Positions 41,306-50,102 are shown, counted from the first letter of the stretch. The stretch: DNA of 64,000 nucleotides from CAYLLN01 sp036496265 (GCA_036496265.1 DASXLL010000327.1:1-64000), one strand, 5' to 3'. Translations and numbers: made by a program. The notes: generated by a model from the sequence alone, not told the origin.

Positions 41306-42861
41306 CGATTAAACGCCTTGAGCAGCTTCCGCCCTTTGTAAATCGAATACGCCTCATCCACGCCGACGGGCCGCTTGTTGCTGCGTTGGGGAAACCAGTG
41401 TACCTCGGAAAAATCCGCGACCGCAACGCCGGCCACGTTATCGCGTTGGGCAGTGGCAACCAATGCCTTCTCGCCGAAAAAATATCCCATTCGCTGTGGC
41501 TCGATGGCGGTGTAACCCGCGTCATGAATTCGCCGCTTGAGGCGCTCAACTTCAAGCTGCTCGCTTTTGCTCAGCCGGGCCACATCAAACTCGCGAATGT
41601 CTTCATGTTGTGCATGCCACCCAGCAAATGCGGCGTAGATATCTTCTGCCGGCAGATCGGCCAGATCGGCGACGAACGCGTGTACCAGCGGCCCGGCCAT
41701 GCCGATATTGCTGAACGATTTTTCGCCTTCTTCCGAGGAAACGACATATTGAAATTGAAACAGAAAACAGTCCACCGGCTGATCGAACCCCGGCCAGTGC
41801 TGCTTGCGCTGCTCGAACAGCTCGCAGCTCGTCGGCGGCACGCCATATTGCGTCGGCTCCGCCAGCCAGACACACAGCTCCGCCTGAGCCCGTGCTTCCT
41901 TCGTCGCATACTGCGGTTCAATCTGGTCCTTGATGCCTAGCTCGTCGGCGTAAGCCAGCACCCGCAGCCGCGCGATCGGTTCGACCGCCAGCTTGACCAG
42001 CTCCGCTTTACCTTCCTCTTCACCCAGCCGCGCCAGGGCGGCAGCGGCTTCGGTTCGCAGCCGGCGATGGCCGACTTGCAAGGCTTGGTAAAGCTTGGAG
42101 ACGGCGGACTTGTCGCCGATCAGCGCCAGAGCGTCGCACAACGAAACAGCCAGCGCTACACCGCGGGCGACGCGGCGGCTAAGCTCCTGCGGCGTATCGC
42201 CGAATTCGTCGGGCTTCTCTTCGAGAACCAATAGAGTCTGAACAAGCTCGCCGAGAAGACTGATCAGTTCCGGCGCAACGTCCGCCGCGGGATGCTGCTC
42301 GGCTAATTTCTCTCGCGTGAGAAAGTTGGCCAGGTCCAGAATCGGCGCGGCCAGCCCTGGCGAGGTCATCGCTCGCAAGATCCGCGGAAAAAGCAGCGCC
42401 GCTTGCGTCCGTTGCTTCTGAAAGAGCGGCGCCAGGGACTGCACGATGTCTTGATCGTCTTGCGGCGGCTCCTCGAGCAGCAGCGCGCCGAACAAAGCCA
42501 GCTCGGCGGCCGTCGCGCCGCTCGCCAACCATGCTAGAAGCTGCCCACGCGCCCGCGACGTTTCGCCAAGTCCTCGATAGAGAACCTCCAGTGACTTCAA
42601 AATCGAAGCATCGATTTCGGCGGGCGACGCCGTCTTGCGCCGTGTTTGCACCGCAGCGACTAACCAATTCGCCAGGAGGCGGTCCGCCGCCGCCGAGAGC
42701 GGCATCGGTAACTGGCTGACGGCGGTGAAAAATTCTTCGAGCGGTTGTGGCGTGAATTCTGCGACCCAAGCGGCGCGGCGCGCGGCTCGATTGAGATCAG
42801 TGCCGGAAAACTGCTCTGCGTTTTCCAGGTCGGCGATTAATGTGGCGAGCCGTTGTTCCAT
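41302..42861 (-). CDS. HEAT-repeat-like hypothetical protein
   Basis: 519 residues, no signal peptide. Mainly alpha-helical. Residues about 20-330 look like HEAT/ARM repeats (ALFGALLLEEPPQDDQDIVQSLAPLF, LYQALQVGHRRLRTEAAAALARLGEEEGKAELVKLA). The C-terminal third has a compact domain with FQFQYVVSSEEGEKSFSNIGMAGPLVHAFVADLADLPAEDIYAAFAGWHA (in parts), resembling planctomycete scaffold proteins. Function unknown. The stop TAG is supplied by the hairpin element at 41243-41305. Confidence 0.72.
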   Translation of the reverse strand: MEQRLATLIADLENAEQFSGTDLNRAARRAAWVAEFTPQPLEEFFTAVSQLPMPLSAAADRLLANWLVAAVQTRRKTASPAEIDASILKSLEVLYRGLGETSRARGQLLAWLASGATAAELALFGALLLEEPPQDDQDIVQSLAPLFQKQRTQAALLFPRILRAMTSPGLAAPILDLANFLTREKLAEQHPAADVAPELISLLGELVQTLLVLEEKPDEFGDTPQELSRRVARGVALAVSLCDALALIGDKSAVSKLYQALQVGHRRLRTEAAAALARLGEEEGKAELVKLAVEPIARLRVLAYADELGIKDQIEPQYATKEARAQAELCVWLAEPTQYGVPPTSCELFEQRKQHWPGFDQPVDCFLFQFQYVVSSEEGEKSFSNIGMAGPLVHAFVADLADLPAEDIYAAFAGWHAQHEDIREFDVARLSKSEQLEVERLKRRIHDAGYTAIEPQRMGYFFGEKALVATAQRDNVAGVAVADFSEVHWFPQRSNKRPVGVDEAYSIYKGRKLLKAFNR

Positions 42862-42952
42862 AGACCCACATTACCGCAAAAATAAAACCGCGAGGCCGCC
42901 GTGCAATGGGCGGCGTCGCGGCTGGGAGAGATTTGAATTTCCGAAATGCAAA

Positions 42953-43060
42953 TAGCCGGGACCATACTTGGTCCCGGTTTTTGTAGGGCAAGCTGCCCGC
43001 TTGCCCCGCGACAAGCAGGCTGCTTGTCGTTACAACCGGGAGCAGGTTTGCTCCCGGCTA
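42953..43060. repeat. Nested BIME-like element TAG-CCGGGACC...GCTCCCGG-CTA
   Basis: Left palindrome CCGGGACCATAC/TTGGTCCCGG (42956-42977) and right palindrome CCGGGAGCAGG/TTTGCTCCCGG (43036-43057), bounded by TAG and CTA. A second element (GTAGGGCAAGCTGCCCGC and AAGCAGGCTGCTTGTCG) sits inside. Position: between the HEAT gene and the oxidoreductase end. Confidence 0.85.
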
Positions 43061-43078
43061 ATTGAGTGTCGCGTCATA

Positions 43079-44533
43079 TTACAGCTTGTAGCCGTTATGA
43101 AACTCCGGCTTGACGATGTGGGCAACTTCCGGAGCGTTGGTGGCCGTTAGATTCTTGGCGTCCCACATGATCTTCTTGCCGGTAACGCCCGCCTCGCCCG
43201 CGACCTCGTCACGTCCGGGAGGGGCGCCTCGTCCTTTTTCGGTCTTGCCTTGGCGAAGCGCGCCTTGATCACCGGCAGCGGCCCAAACTGCCAGGTTGCC
43301 GAGGAGCACCGTCTCGGTGAGGCCGGCGGCGTAGTCCACGAAATTGGACATGGACTTGCCCTCACCCTTGATCGCATTGACCCATTCGACGAAGTGGCCA
43401 GGCGACCGCGGATAATCGACTGTGGGCCGCTCCTCTTGAGCCATGTAGAGATCAGAGCTGGCATAATCGCCGGGCGCGAGCAGCCAGCCCTTGTCACCGA
43501 CGACAAGACAGCCGCTTTTGAGCGTGTTCTTCATCCGGTCCTTGGCCTTGTCGTCCTTTTGACGATTGAGGCAAATCTCTTCGGCCTTCTTGAACTCTTC
43601 GGTTGTCGGACGCTTGCCGCCGTCATACCACATGAACTTGACGGGTGCGCGGCCATTCCGCTCGGGGAAGTCACACGTGATTACCGACCAGGCGGGATAC
43701 GTTTCCATGTTGTGGCCAGACGTCGTCGCTTGCACGGCGATCGGATCACGCAGATCGAGGCCCATGTAGGGCATGTTGAGCGTGTGGCAGGCCATGTCGC
43801 CGAGCGCGCCCGTTCCGAACGCCCACCAGCCGCGCCACTTGAACGGATGATACGCGGGGTGATAGGGCCGCATCTCCGCCGGGCCAATCCATTCGTTCCA
43901 ATGCACGTTCGGCGGGCACTCAGGCGTGTCGCTCGGACGATCGATACCTTGATCCCAAATCGGCCGGTTTGTCCAGACGTGGCATTCCTTCACTTTGCCG
44001 AGCGCGCCGCTCTTGAGAATCGCAGCCGCCTCGCGCAGATCGTTGCTGGCCGTGCCTTGATTGCCCATCTGGGTGGCAACGCCTTTTTCGGCTGCGAGCT
44101 TGCCGAGGTAGCGGGCTTCGTACAGCGAATGCGCCATCGGCTTTTGCACGAACGCGTGCTTACCGAGCTTCATGCCCATCGAGGCGATGACCGCATGACA
44201 ATGATCGGGCGTGCTAACGGTAAAGGCGTCGATCGCCTTTTCCATCTCCTCGAACATCTTACGAAAGTCGTTGTACTTTTTCGCGTTCGGCCAGCGAGCG
44301 GCGGCCAAAGCGAGGTTCTTGTCGTCGATGTCGCAGATTGCGACCACATCGCCCGAGCGGCCGGCGTCTTGCGAATCGCTCGTGCCCTTGCCGCCGACAC
44401 CGCAGCAAGCGAACTGAACCTTTTCATTGGCCGAGCGGCTCTCGCGGGGGGCGATGCCGCCCAGGGCCCAATAACCGGCGCCGATTACCGCCGAGGTCTT
44501 CATAAATCGGCGGCGTGAACTACGACGTGACAT
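43079..44533 (-). CDS. Tat-exported Gfo/Idh/MocA oxidoreductase
   Basis: 484 residues from ATG 44533. Tat signal SRRSSRRRFMKTSAVIGAGYW, cleaved near GIAPRESRSA. Rossmann part VQFACCGVGGKGTSDSQ, AICDIDDKNLALAAARWP, FTVSTPDHCHAVIASMGMKLGKHAFVQKPMAHSL with the conserved Lys. Later ALGDMACHTLNMPYMGLDLRDP and a C-terminal domain with substrate-facing aromatics. Family of exported sugar oxidoreductases abundant in planctomycetes; substrate unknown. Upstream Met options are less likely as they precede the Tat motif. Confidence 0.9.
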   Translation of the reverse strand: MSRRSSRRRFMKTSAVIGAGYWALGGIAPRESRSANEKVQFACCGVGGKGTSDSQDAGRSGDVVAICDIDDKNLALAAARWPNAKKYNDFRKMFEEMEKAIDAFTVSTPDHCHAVIASMGMKLGKHAFVQKPMAHSLYEARYLGKLAAEKGVATQMGNQGTASNDLREAAAILKSGALGKVKECHVWTNRPIWDQGIDRPSDTPECPPNVHWNEWIGPAEMRPYHPAYHPFKWRGWWAFGTGALGDMACHTLNMPYMGLDLRDPIAVQATTSGHNMETYPAWSVITCDFPERNGRAPVKFMWYDGGKRPTTEEFKKAEEICLNRQKDDKAKDRMKNTLKSGCLVVGDKGWLLAPGDYASSDLYMAQEERPTVDYPRSPGHFVEWVNAIKGEGKSMSNFVDYAAGLTETVLLGNLAVWAAAGDQGALRQGKTEKGRGAPPGRDEVAGEAGVTGKKIMWDAKNLTATNAPEVAHIVKPEFHNGYKL

Positions 44534-44819
44534 GACCGTTGCTCCTGGAATGCTGCAATTGTACGGGGGAAGAAATAAAAACGAGGACGGCTTCGTGCTG
44601 ACAACCGACGGCTGATCCATGCGCATTGTGTACTGGGGAATAAGCCTATCCCAGGAGTGAAGGCATTGCAAATGGTGACGAAAGTGAGTGGTGAGCCGGT
44701 CAGGCACGACCGCCAAGGCGTTAATTTTGGCGGGCTGCCGCGGTTGGAAACAGGAGGGCGGTGACTGGCCCTATGGGTTTGGGACCGGATGAGTAAAATT
44801 GCGACGTAAAGGATTTTCC

Positions 44820-45626
44820 ATGCGGATCGGCGCTGTCTCCTATCTCAATACGAAGCCGCTCGTGTATCGGCTCACGGAACTCGCACCGGAGCACGAATTA
44901 ATTTTCGATTTGCCGAGTCGTCTCGCCGATAACCTGGCGGCCGGCCGGCTGGATATCGCGCTAATCCCCTCGATCGAGTTTTTCCAGCGTGACGACTACC
45001 AAATCGTTTCCGACGCCTGCATCGCGTGCCGGGGGCCAGTGCGGAGCGTGAAGTTGTTTAGCCGCGTTGAGCCGGCAAAGATTCACACGTTGGCACTCGA
45101 CGAAGGATCGCGCACGAGCGTTGCCCTGGTCCAGATTCTGCTTCAGGAGCGCGTCGGCGTGACACCGAAACTGCTGCCGCTTGCGATAGATGCCCGGCCT
45201 GAGGATGTTGCGGCCGATGCAATCTTGTTAATCGGCGACCGGGCCATGCAACGGCCTTCGGAGGACTTCGTCGCCGAGTGGGATCTGGGCGACATCTGGT
45301 GTCGTTGGGCCGAGTTGCCGTTCGTGTTCGCGATGTGGGTGGCGCGGAAGGGATCGCGAGAGGAGACGACCGAGTTGGCAGCCGCGCTTAGCAAGTCACG
45401 CGATCTGGGCGTCGCCAACGTTGTGCAAATCGCCGCCGCCGAACATGCCGCCGTCGGTCTGAATTATGATGAATGCTTGACCTATCTCCGCGATCACCTT
45501 TACTTCCATCTCGGCCCTCGCGAAAACGCGGGACTCAAATTGTTTCAGCAGCACGTGTCCAAGTTGGACTTGAGCCGGTCAGACACAACTTCGCTTATAG
45601 CCGGGACCAAACTTGGTCCCGGATGA
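44820..45626 (+). CDS. mqnA: Chorismate dehydratase
   Basis: 268 residues from ATG 44820 (MRIGAVSYLNTKPLVYRL). First enzyme of futalosine menaquinone synthesis, making 3-[(1-carboxyvinyl)oxy]benzoate. Segments seen: PSRLADNLAAGRLDIALIPSIEFF, ISDACIACRGPVRSVKLFSR-like (SDACIACRGPVRSV), LALDEGSRTSVALVQIL, ILLIGDRAMQ, and AAEHAAVGLNYDECLTYL. The last residues (IAGTKLGPG) are read from a CCGGGACC hairpin, so the native stop was probably lost. mqnC follows 66 nt on. Confidence 0.92.
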   Translation: MRIGAVSYLNTKPLVYRLTELAPEHELIFDLPSRLADNLAAGRLDIALIPSIEFFQRDDYQIVSDACIACRGPVRSVKLFSRVEPAKIHTLALDEGSRTSVALVQILLQERVGVTPKLLPLAIDARPEDVAADAILLIGDRAMQRPSEDFVAEWDLGDIWCRWAELPFVFAMWVARKGSREETTELAAALSKSRDLGVANVVQIAAAEHAAVGLNYDECLTYLRDHLYFHLGPRENAGLKLFQQHVSKLDLSRSDTTSLIAGTKLGPG

Positions 45627-45676
45627 CCGATTGAAAACCTTCAGTCAGGCACCGGGAGCAAGTTTGCTCCCGGCTA
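45598..45676. repeat. BIME-like element between mqnA and mqnC
   Basis: TAG, then CCGGGACCAA/TTGGTCCCGG palindrome (45601-45622), 29 nt spacer, ACCGGGAGCA/GCTCCCGG palindrome (45652-45673), then CTA. The left half is translated as the mqnA C-terminus. Confidence 0.9.
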
Positions 45677-45692
45677 GTGGAATTGATTGGCA

Positions 45693-46823
45693 ATGATCCA
45701 ACCCATCCTCGACAAAGCCATCGCTGGCGAGCGCATCACGGCCGACGAAGGTCTTGCGCTGCTGCAGTCAAACGATCTCGTCGCCATCGGCCGCGCCGCC
45801 GATGCTGTGACGCGGCGGCTACATCCGGAAAATGTCCGCACGTACAACATCGACCGCAACGTCAACTACACGAACATTTGCTCGGCAGTGTGCGACTTCT
45901 GCGCCTTCTATCGCGGGCCGAAAGATCCTGAAGGCTACGTTCTGCCGCGGGAAGTGCTGCTAGAGAAAGTCCGCGAGACGGTGGAGCTGGGCGGCGATCA
46001 AATCTTGATGCAGGGTGGCCTGCATCCAGATTTCAAACTGGAGTGGTACGAGGACCTGCTTCGCGACATCAAATCGCACTTTCCGCAAGTCAATCTGCAC
46101 GCTTTCAGCCCGCCGGAATTGCACGCGTTTACCAAAGTCAACAAATTGCCGATTCGGACCGTGCTGGAGCGCCTCAAAGCGGCCGGTCTCGGCAGTATTC
46201 CCGGTGGCGGCGCCGAAATTCTTGTCGATCGCGTCCGCAAGGAGATGACCCGCGGCAAAGTGATGACCGACGACTGGCTCAATGTCATGCGCGTTTGGCA
46301 CGAGCTGGGCGGCATCAGCAGCGTGACAATGATGTTCGGTCACATCGAGACTCTGGCCGAACGGATCGAGCATCTGGAACGCGTGCGGCAGCTGCAAGAT
46401 GAAACGCAGGGCTTCAAAGCGTTCATCTGCTGGACATTCCAGCCCGAACACACCGAAATGGCCCACATTCCTCCGGCCGGCTCGTTCGATTATCTCAAGA
46501 CGCAAGCCGTCAGCCGGCTTTATCTCGACAACATTCCCAACATCCAATCCAGCTGGGTCACGCAGGGTCTGAAAATCGGCCAGCTCGCGCTGCTTTATGG
46601 CGCCAACGACATGGGTAGCCTGATGATCGAGGAAAATGTCGTCGCCGAAGCGGGCACTGTTCATTACCTGACGCTCGATCAGATTCGCTCGTCCATCGAA
46701 GAGCTCGGCTATGCGCCGCGGCAGCGCAATGTCCGTTATCAACTCGTTGATCTCGATCAAGAGCAGCGCGCCATTGCGGCCAACCGCCGCCGACAAGAGT
46801 TGCCCCTCATGCAATTGGCTTAG
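45693..46823 (+). CDS. mqnC: Cyclic dehypoxanthine futalosine synthase (radical SAM)
   Basis: 376 residues from ATG 45693; a TTG two codons earlier is less likely. Radical SAM motif CSAVCDFCAFY (Cys about 68, 72, 75), EGYVLPREVLLEKV, QILMQGGLHPDFKLEWYED, FSPPELHAF, SIPGGGAEILVDRVRKEM, and WTFQPEHTEMAHIPPAGSFDYLKTQAVSRLYLDNIPNIQSSW (in parts). Cyclises dehypoxanthine futalosine in menaquinone synthesis. Coupled to mqnA in an apparent operon; separated from mqnE by 13 kb. Confidence 0.94.
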   Translation: MIQPILDKAIAGERITADEGLALLQSNDLVAIGRAADAVTRRLHPENVRTYNIDRNVNYTNICSAVCDFCAFYRGPKDPEGYVLPREVLLEKVRETVELGGDQILMQGGLHPDFKLEWYEDLLRDIKSHFPQVNLHAFSPPELHAFTKVNKLPIRTVLERLKAAGLGSIPGGGAEILVDRVRKEMTRGKVMTDDWLNVMRVWHELGGISSVTMMFGHIETLAERIEHLERVRQLQDETQGFKAFICWTFQPEHTEMAHIPPAGSFDYLKTQAVSRLYLDNIPNIQSSWVTQGLKIGQLALLYGANDMGSLMIEENVVAEAGTVHYLTLDQIRSSIEELGYAPRQRNVRYQLVDLDQEQRAIAANRRRQELPLMQLA

Positions 46824-46828
46824 CAACG

Positions 46829-46894
46829 TGGGAGGGCGAAGCTCCTGCTGAGCCGTTCCTTGGCGCAAGGCTCGGTCGGAGCCTTGCCCTCCCA
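46829..46894. repeat. GGGAGGGC-type inverted repeat
   Basis: GTGGGAGGGCGAAGCTCC, then CTGAGCC, spacer, GGCTCGGTCGGAGCC and TTGCCCTCCCA: a nested inverted repeat. A related sequence is at about 32500-32540. Confidence 0.78.
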
Positions 46895-46911
46895 AAAACC
46901 GCGATCCCAAC

Positions 46912-46943
46912 AAAAATGCCCCGCAAGGATGTCCCTGCGGGGC
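46912..46943 (-). terminator. Rho-independent terminator, minus strand
   Basis: Stem GCCCCGCA / TGCGGGGC (46918-46943), followed on the minus strand by ATTTTTG. It would end transcription of mobA. Confidence 0.7.
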
Positions 46944-47071
46944 GAGGCGAGGCCGAAGAAAGATAGATGAGACGGAGCAAAAACCACCCGGTTTGTCCGT
47001 CTCGCTGTCTTCGGCGGGCGGCTGTCTACATGAGTGACGCATGCGGCACGACGAAAGTTCCTTACGCGCCG

Positions 47072-47704
47072 TTAAGTCTCACCAAGCGGCTCAAATCCTG
47101 CCTCAGCGAGTGCTGCCTCGTAATCCTCCGGCCGATTGCAATTCCGCAGCGTGGCAAAATTCGCGTCAAATTGTCGCAGCTCTTCGACCGGAATCCGCCG
47201 CGTTGGTACTCTATCGAACAAAAACGCGGGGCGAAGCTGATCGGCGCTCAATAGCTCGCGAACTGTCGGCACGACCGACGTCCGATACACGGCCGCCAGG
47301 GGATGAGCAAAGTCGTCCTCGACAGGCACGGCGATTTGGGCGTCGCCCAGGCGCTCAATGACCGCCTGAACAAATGCCGGCTCCAGCAGGGGCACATCGC
47401 AGCTCGTGGCATAGATCGCGTCGGCCAATGGCTCGATTAGAGTTAGCCCGGCGAGCAATCCTTCCAGCGGTCCCCGCGCCTCGCGCTCGTCATAAGCAAT
47501 CAGCGTATGCGCTGGCAATTCCGGCAGTTCCTGCCCGGCCGCGGCGACGACGACAATCGGCTGCACGACCGACCCCAACAGCCGCACCGCGCGCTGCACC
47601 ATCAACTCCGCTCCAAACGGCAGCGTCGCCTTGGCCCGACCCATACGGCTGCTTTTGCCGCCAGCCAATACAATGCCACCGACACGAAGAATTTCAGATT
47701 TCAA
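47072..47704 (-). CDS. mobA: Molybdenum cofactor guanylyltransferase
   Basis: 210 residues from the TTG at 47704 (LKSEILRVGGIVLAGG). Reading upstream to 48076 crosses fhcC on the other strand and is rejected. The NTP-binding signature LAGGKSSRMGRAKATLPFG, ATSCDVPLLEPAFV (metal Asp) and VPVEDDFAHPLAAVYR fit MobA, which adds GMP to molybdopterin for bis-MGD enzymes. Adjacent and divergent fhcC encodes a subunit of the molybdenum or tungsten formylmethanofuran complex, which needs this cofactor. No conventional ATG start; the TTG is the only one fitting the conserved N-terminus. Confidence 0.8.
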   Translation of the reverse strand: MKSEILRVGGIVLAGGKSSRMGRAKATLPFGAELMVQRAVRLLGSVVQPIVVVAAAGQELPELPAHTLIAYDEREARGPLEGLLAGLTLIEPLADAIYATSCDVPLLEPAFVQAVIERLGDAQIAVPVEDDFAHPLAAVYRTSVVPTVRELLSADQLRPAFLFDRVPTRRIPVEELRQFDANFATLRNCNRPEDYEAALAEAGFEPLGET

Positions 47705-47788
47705 ATCGCGGTTTGCAGATTGAGGAACGAAGAGCCAATAACGACAATCGCTGCCTTTGTTATACTCCAAGCCGCCGTTCGAGATGCC

Positions 47789-47809
47789 GCATTTCGCACT
47801 CCGCATTGG
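47789..47809 (+). repeat. Heptanucleotide array GCATTTC/GCACTCC/GCATTGG
   Basis: Three GCANTNN 7-mers immediately before the fhcC start. Same unit as the array at 54411-54445. Confidence 0.65.
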
Positions 47810-47813
47810 CCCC

Positions 47814-48629
47814 ATGCCCCTTCGCCTCGCGCTCCGCACAAAAAACTCCGTGCCGCTGGAAGTCGAAGGCATCACGCCCGATACGGTCCGCGGCAAGTCG
47901 CTGGCTGAGATCGAGAAGCTCGAAATCTTCGAAGGCAATGCCAAATCGCGGCTGGCCGATTTTTTCACCGTCAGCGGAGGCGCGAACGACGAGATCCACG
48001 AATGGGAGGGCGACCTGGCTGGCGTCCACTGGATCGGCGCCAAAATGAAATCGGGCCGAATACTGGTGAGCAGCAATGCCGGTCGCCATCTCGGTAGCGA
48101 GATGGGGGGGGGCGAGATTCACGTCCAAGGCAATGCCGGCGACTGGGTCGGTGGTGAGATGCACGGCGGATTGATTCACGTCCGCGGCAATGCCGGTCAT
48201 CTCGTCGGCGCGGCTTATCGCGGCAGCGCCCGCGGAATGAGCAAAGGCACGATTCTCATCGGCGGCGACGCTGGCGACGAAATTGGCCGCTCCATGCGCC
48301 GCGGACTAATTGCCATCCGCGGCACTATTGGCGACCTCGCCGGCGTAAACATGCTTGCCGGCAGCATTTTTTTGTTCGGTGACAGCGGCATTCGCCATGG
48401 CGCGGGAATGCGACGCGGCACGATCGCCTTTCTGGGCGGCCAAGCGCCGCCGCTCTTGCCCAGCTTCCGCCGCGCCTGCCGCTATCGACCGCAAATCCTG
48501 CAACCCGTCTTTCGCCATCTCCGCCGGCTCGATTTCGCCTTCGACGATACGCTTATTGCTGCGTCGTATGACCTTTATAACGGCGACTTTCTGAATGGCG
48601 GCCGCGGCGAACTGTTGATTCGTGTATAG
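47814..48629 (+). CDS. fhcC: Formyltransferase/hydrolase complex subunit C
   Basis: 271 residues from ATG 47814 (MPLRLALRTKNSVPLEVEGI). Subunit C of formylmethanofuran dehydrogenase-type complexes (FwdC/FmdC/FhcC); in bacteria the complex moves formyl groups between methanopterin-linked carriers and formate. The body is the glutamate-synthase C-terminal-like beta-helix with repeated GNAG/GxxMxxG turns: GRHLGSEMGGGEIHVQGNAG, GGEMHGGLIHVRGNAGHLVG, IGGDAGDEIGRSMRRG. Subunits A, B and D are not near. With the HisA-like gene it shows a methanopterin C1 pathway. Confidence 0.88.
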   Translation: MPLRLALRTKNSVPLEVEGITPDTVRGKSLAEIEKLEIFEGNAKSRLADFFTVSGGANDEIHEWEGDLAGVHWIGAKMKSGRILVSSNAGRHLGSEMGGGEIHVQGNAGDWVGGEMHGGLIHVRGNAGHLVGAAYRGSARGMSKGTILIGGDAGDEIGRSMRRGLIAIRGTIGDLAGVNMLAGSIFLFGDSGIRHGAGMRRGTIAFLGGQAPPLLPSFRRACRYRPQILQPVFRHLRRLDFAFDDTLIAASYDLYNGDFLNGGRGELLIRV

Positions 48630-48641
48630 AATCGAAACGCC

Positions 48642-49259
48642 ATGCCATTGTCCAGCGCCGACCAGACAACTCGTATCGCTCTAGCCTTCGAAGGCGGCCT
48701 CGGCGTCGCCGCCATTGCCATCGGGTGGCTCGTCGGCCAATCTCCTTTCGTGGGCGTCAATCTGGATGGCGATCAAACTCACGTTCAGGTTCTCGCTGTC
48801 GGTTGGGGCCTGGTTGCCACTGGGCCGCTGCTCCTGGCGCTGTTCCTTTGCGACCGCTTTCCGCTGGGCCCGCTGCGCGGCGTGAGTGAAATGACCGCAG
48901 AGATTGTCGCGCGGATGTTCGGGGGCGCGACTGCCGGCCAATTGATGCTGGTTGCAGTCGCGGCCGGTGTGGGCGAAGAGTTACTTTTTCGTGGGCTTGT
49001 TCAAGGCGGTCTAGCGCGGCTGCTGGCCGACTGGCCGGGGCAAATTGCCGCTGTGGCGGCTGCTTCCTTATTGTTCGGCCTCTGTCACTGGCTCAACGCG
49101 ACCTATGCCGTCCTCGCAATGCTCGCCGGTGCTTATTTCGGTCTCGTTCTGCTTTTAACCGGCAACATTCTCGCTCCCATCACCGCCCATGCTGCGTATG
49201 ATTTCCTGGCCCTCGTGTATCTCATTCGGCCCGAGGGTCTGTTACCATCAGAAGAGTAG
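48642..49259 (+). CDS. CPBP-family intramembrane metalloprotease
   Basis: 205 residues, six or so membrane helices. CPBP motifs: GVGEELLFRGLVQGGLAR (EExxxR, residues about 109-115) and LLFGLCHWLNA with the His ligand. Members cleave prenylated or other peptides in membranes, and some modify bacteriocin immunity. The stop TAG is close to the start of a GAACCAA-type repeat. Linked to fhcC by 12 nt but no functional link is evident. Confidence 0.88.
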   Translation: MPLSSADQTTRIALAFEGGLGVAAIAIGWLVGQSPFVGVNLDGDQTHVQVLAVGWGLVATGPLLLALFLCDRFPLGPLRGVSEMTAEIVARMFGGATAGQLMLVAVAAGVGEELLFRGLVQGGLARLLADWPGQIAAVAAASLLFGLCHWLNATYAVLAMLAGAYFGLVLLLTGNILAPITAHAAYDFLALVYLIRPEGLLPSEE

Positions 49260-49261
49260 AC

Positions 49262-49345
49262 ACTCCAAAGAACCAAGAACCAAAGATCCAAGAACCAAAA
49301 GCAGGCACGGCAACAGCAAATTTTTGGTGCTTCGGTTCTTGGAGT
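49262..49345. repeat. GAACCAA-type inverted repeat copy 1
   Basis: Left ACTCCAAAGAACCAAGAACC and further CCAAGAACCAAAAG; right CTTCGGTTCTTGGAGT. Tandem 7-8 nt units make inverted arms. It begins 2 nt after the CPBP stop and ends 9 nt before the phosphoesterase GTG. Other copies at 53371 and 60352. Confidence 0.78.
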
Positions 49346-49353
49346 TTTTCGCC

Positions 49354-50061
49354 GTGAAAACCTACTTCCTCTCCGACCTCCACCTTTGCTCGCGCCGCTC
49401 GCAAGCGCCGCGGCATGAGGCGGCGATTCATGCAGCCGCGGGGCAGGCGAAGACGTTCGTGCTGGGCGGAGACATTTTCGATTTCCGCTGGTCCACGCTG
49501 CCGACGGCCGACGACACGGTTCGCCACGCGCTCCGCTGGATCGATAACCTGGTGGGCAGCTATCCGCGGTGCGATTTTCATTTCGTCCAAGGCAATCACG
49601 ACTGTAATCGCCGGTTCGTCGCCGCACTTGAAACGTATAGCACCACCCGGCCGAATCTGACGGTCCATTCCTACATTCTTCGCCAGGGGCACAATATCTT
49701 CCTGCATGGCGACGCGGCCGATCACCCGGCGATGTGCGATGCCCGCCTCAAGAAACATCGTGAACACTGGTCGCACGATGAAAGCCGCAGCCAAGTGCGG
49801 CATGTGCTGTATGACCTGGCCGTCACCGCCCGCCTGCACCGTCTAGCGGGCAAGGTTGCCCATCCCCGCCGTCGCGTCGCCCATCGGATTCTCGGCTATC
49901 TCCGCCGCATCCAGCAGGGCCCGGAAGCCGGCGTGAAACACGTATATTTCGGCCACACGCACGATGCCCTGGAAAATTTCCACTATCACGGCCTGACTTT
50001 TCATAACCCCGGCGCTCCCATGGCCGGATTAAAGTTTCGCATTCTCGAAGTTCCCGAGTAA
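49354..50061 (+). CDS. LpxH-like metallophosphoesterase
   Basis: 235 residues from the GTG at 49354 (VKTYFLSDLHLCSRRSQ); the open frame further upstream is repeat. Calcineurin-like motifs: LSDLHL, GGDIFDF, GNHDCNRRF, HGDAADH, and FGHTHDALE. Matches UDP-2,3-diacylglucosamine hydrolase-type enzymes of lipid A synthesis, though planctomycete substrates may differ. GGAG at 49341 within the repeat may serve as ribosome binding site. Confidence 0.83.
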   Translation: MKTYFLSDLHLCSRRSQAPRHEAAIHAAAGQAKTFVLGGDIFDFRWSTLPTADDTVRHALRWIDNLVGSYPRCDFHFVQGNHDCNRRFVAALETYSTTRPNLTVHSYILRQGHNIFLHGDAADHPAMCDARLKKHREHWSHDESRSQVRHVLYDLAVTARLHRLAGKVAHPRRRVAHRILGYLRRIQQGPEAGVKHVYFGHTHDALENFHYHGLTFHNPGAPMAGLKFRILEVPE

Positions 50062-50102
50062 ACTGTTGACGCCCTCCAGTTGGTGAAATAAGGGACTTGC
50101 AA

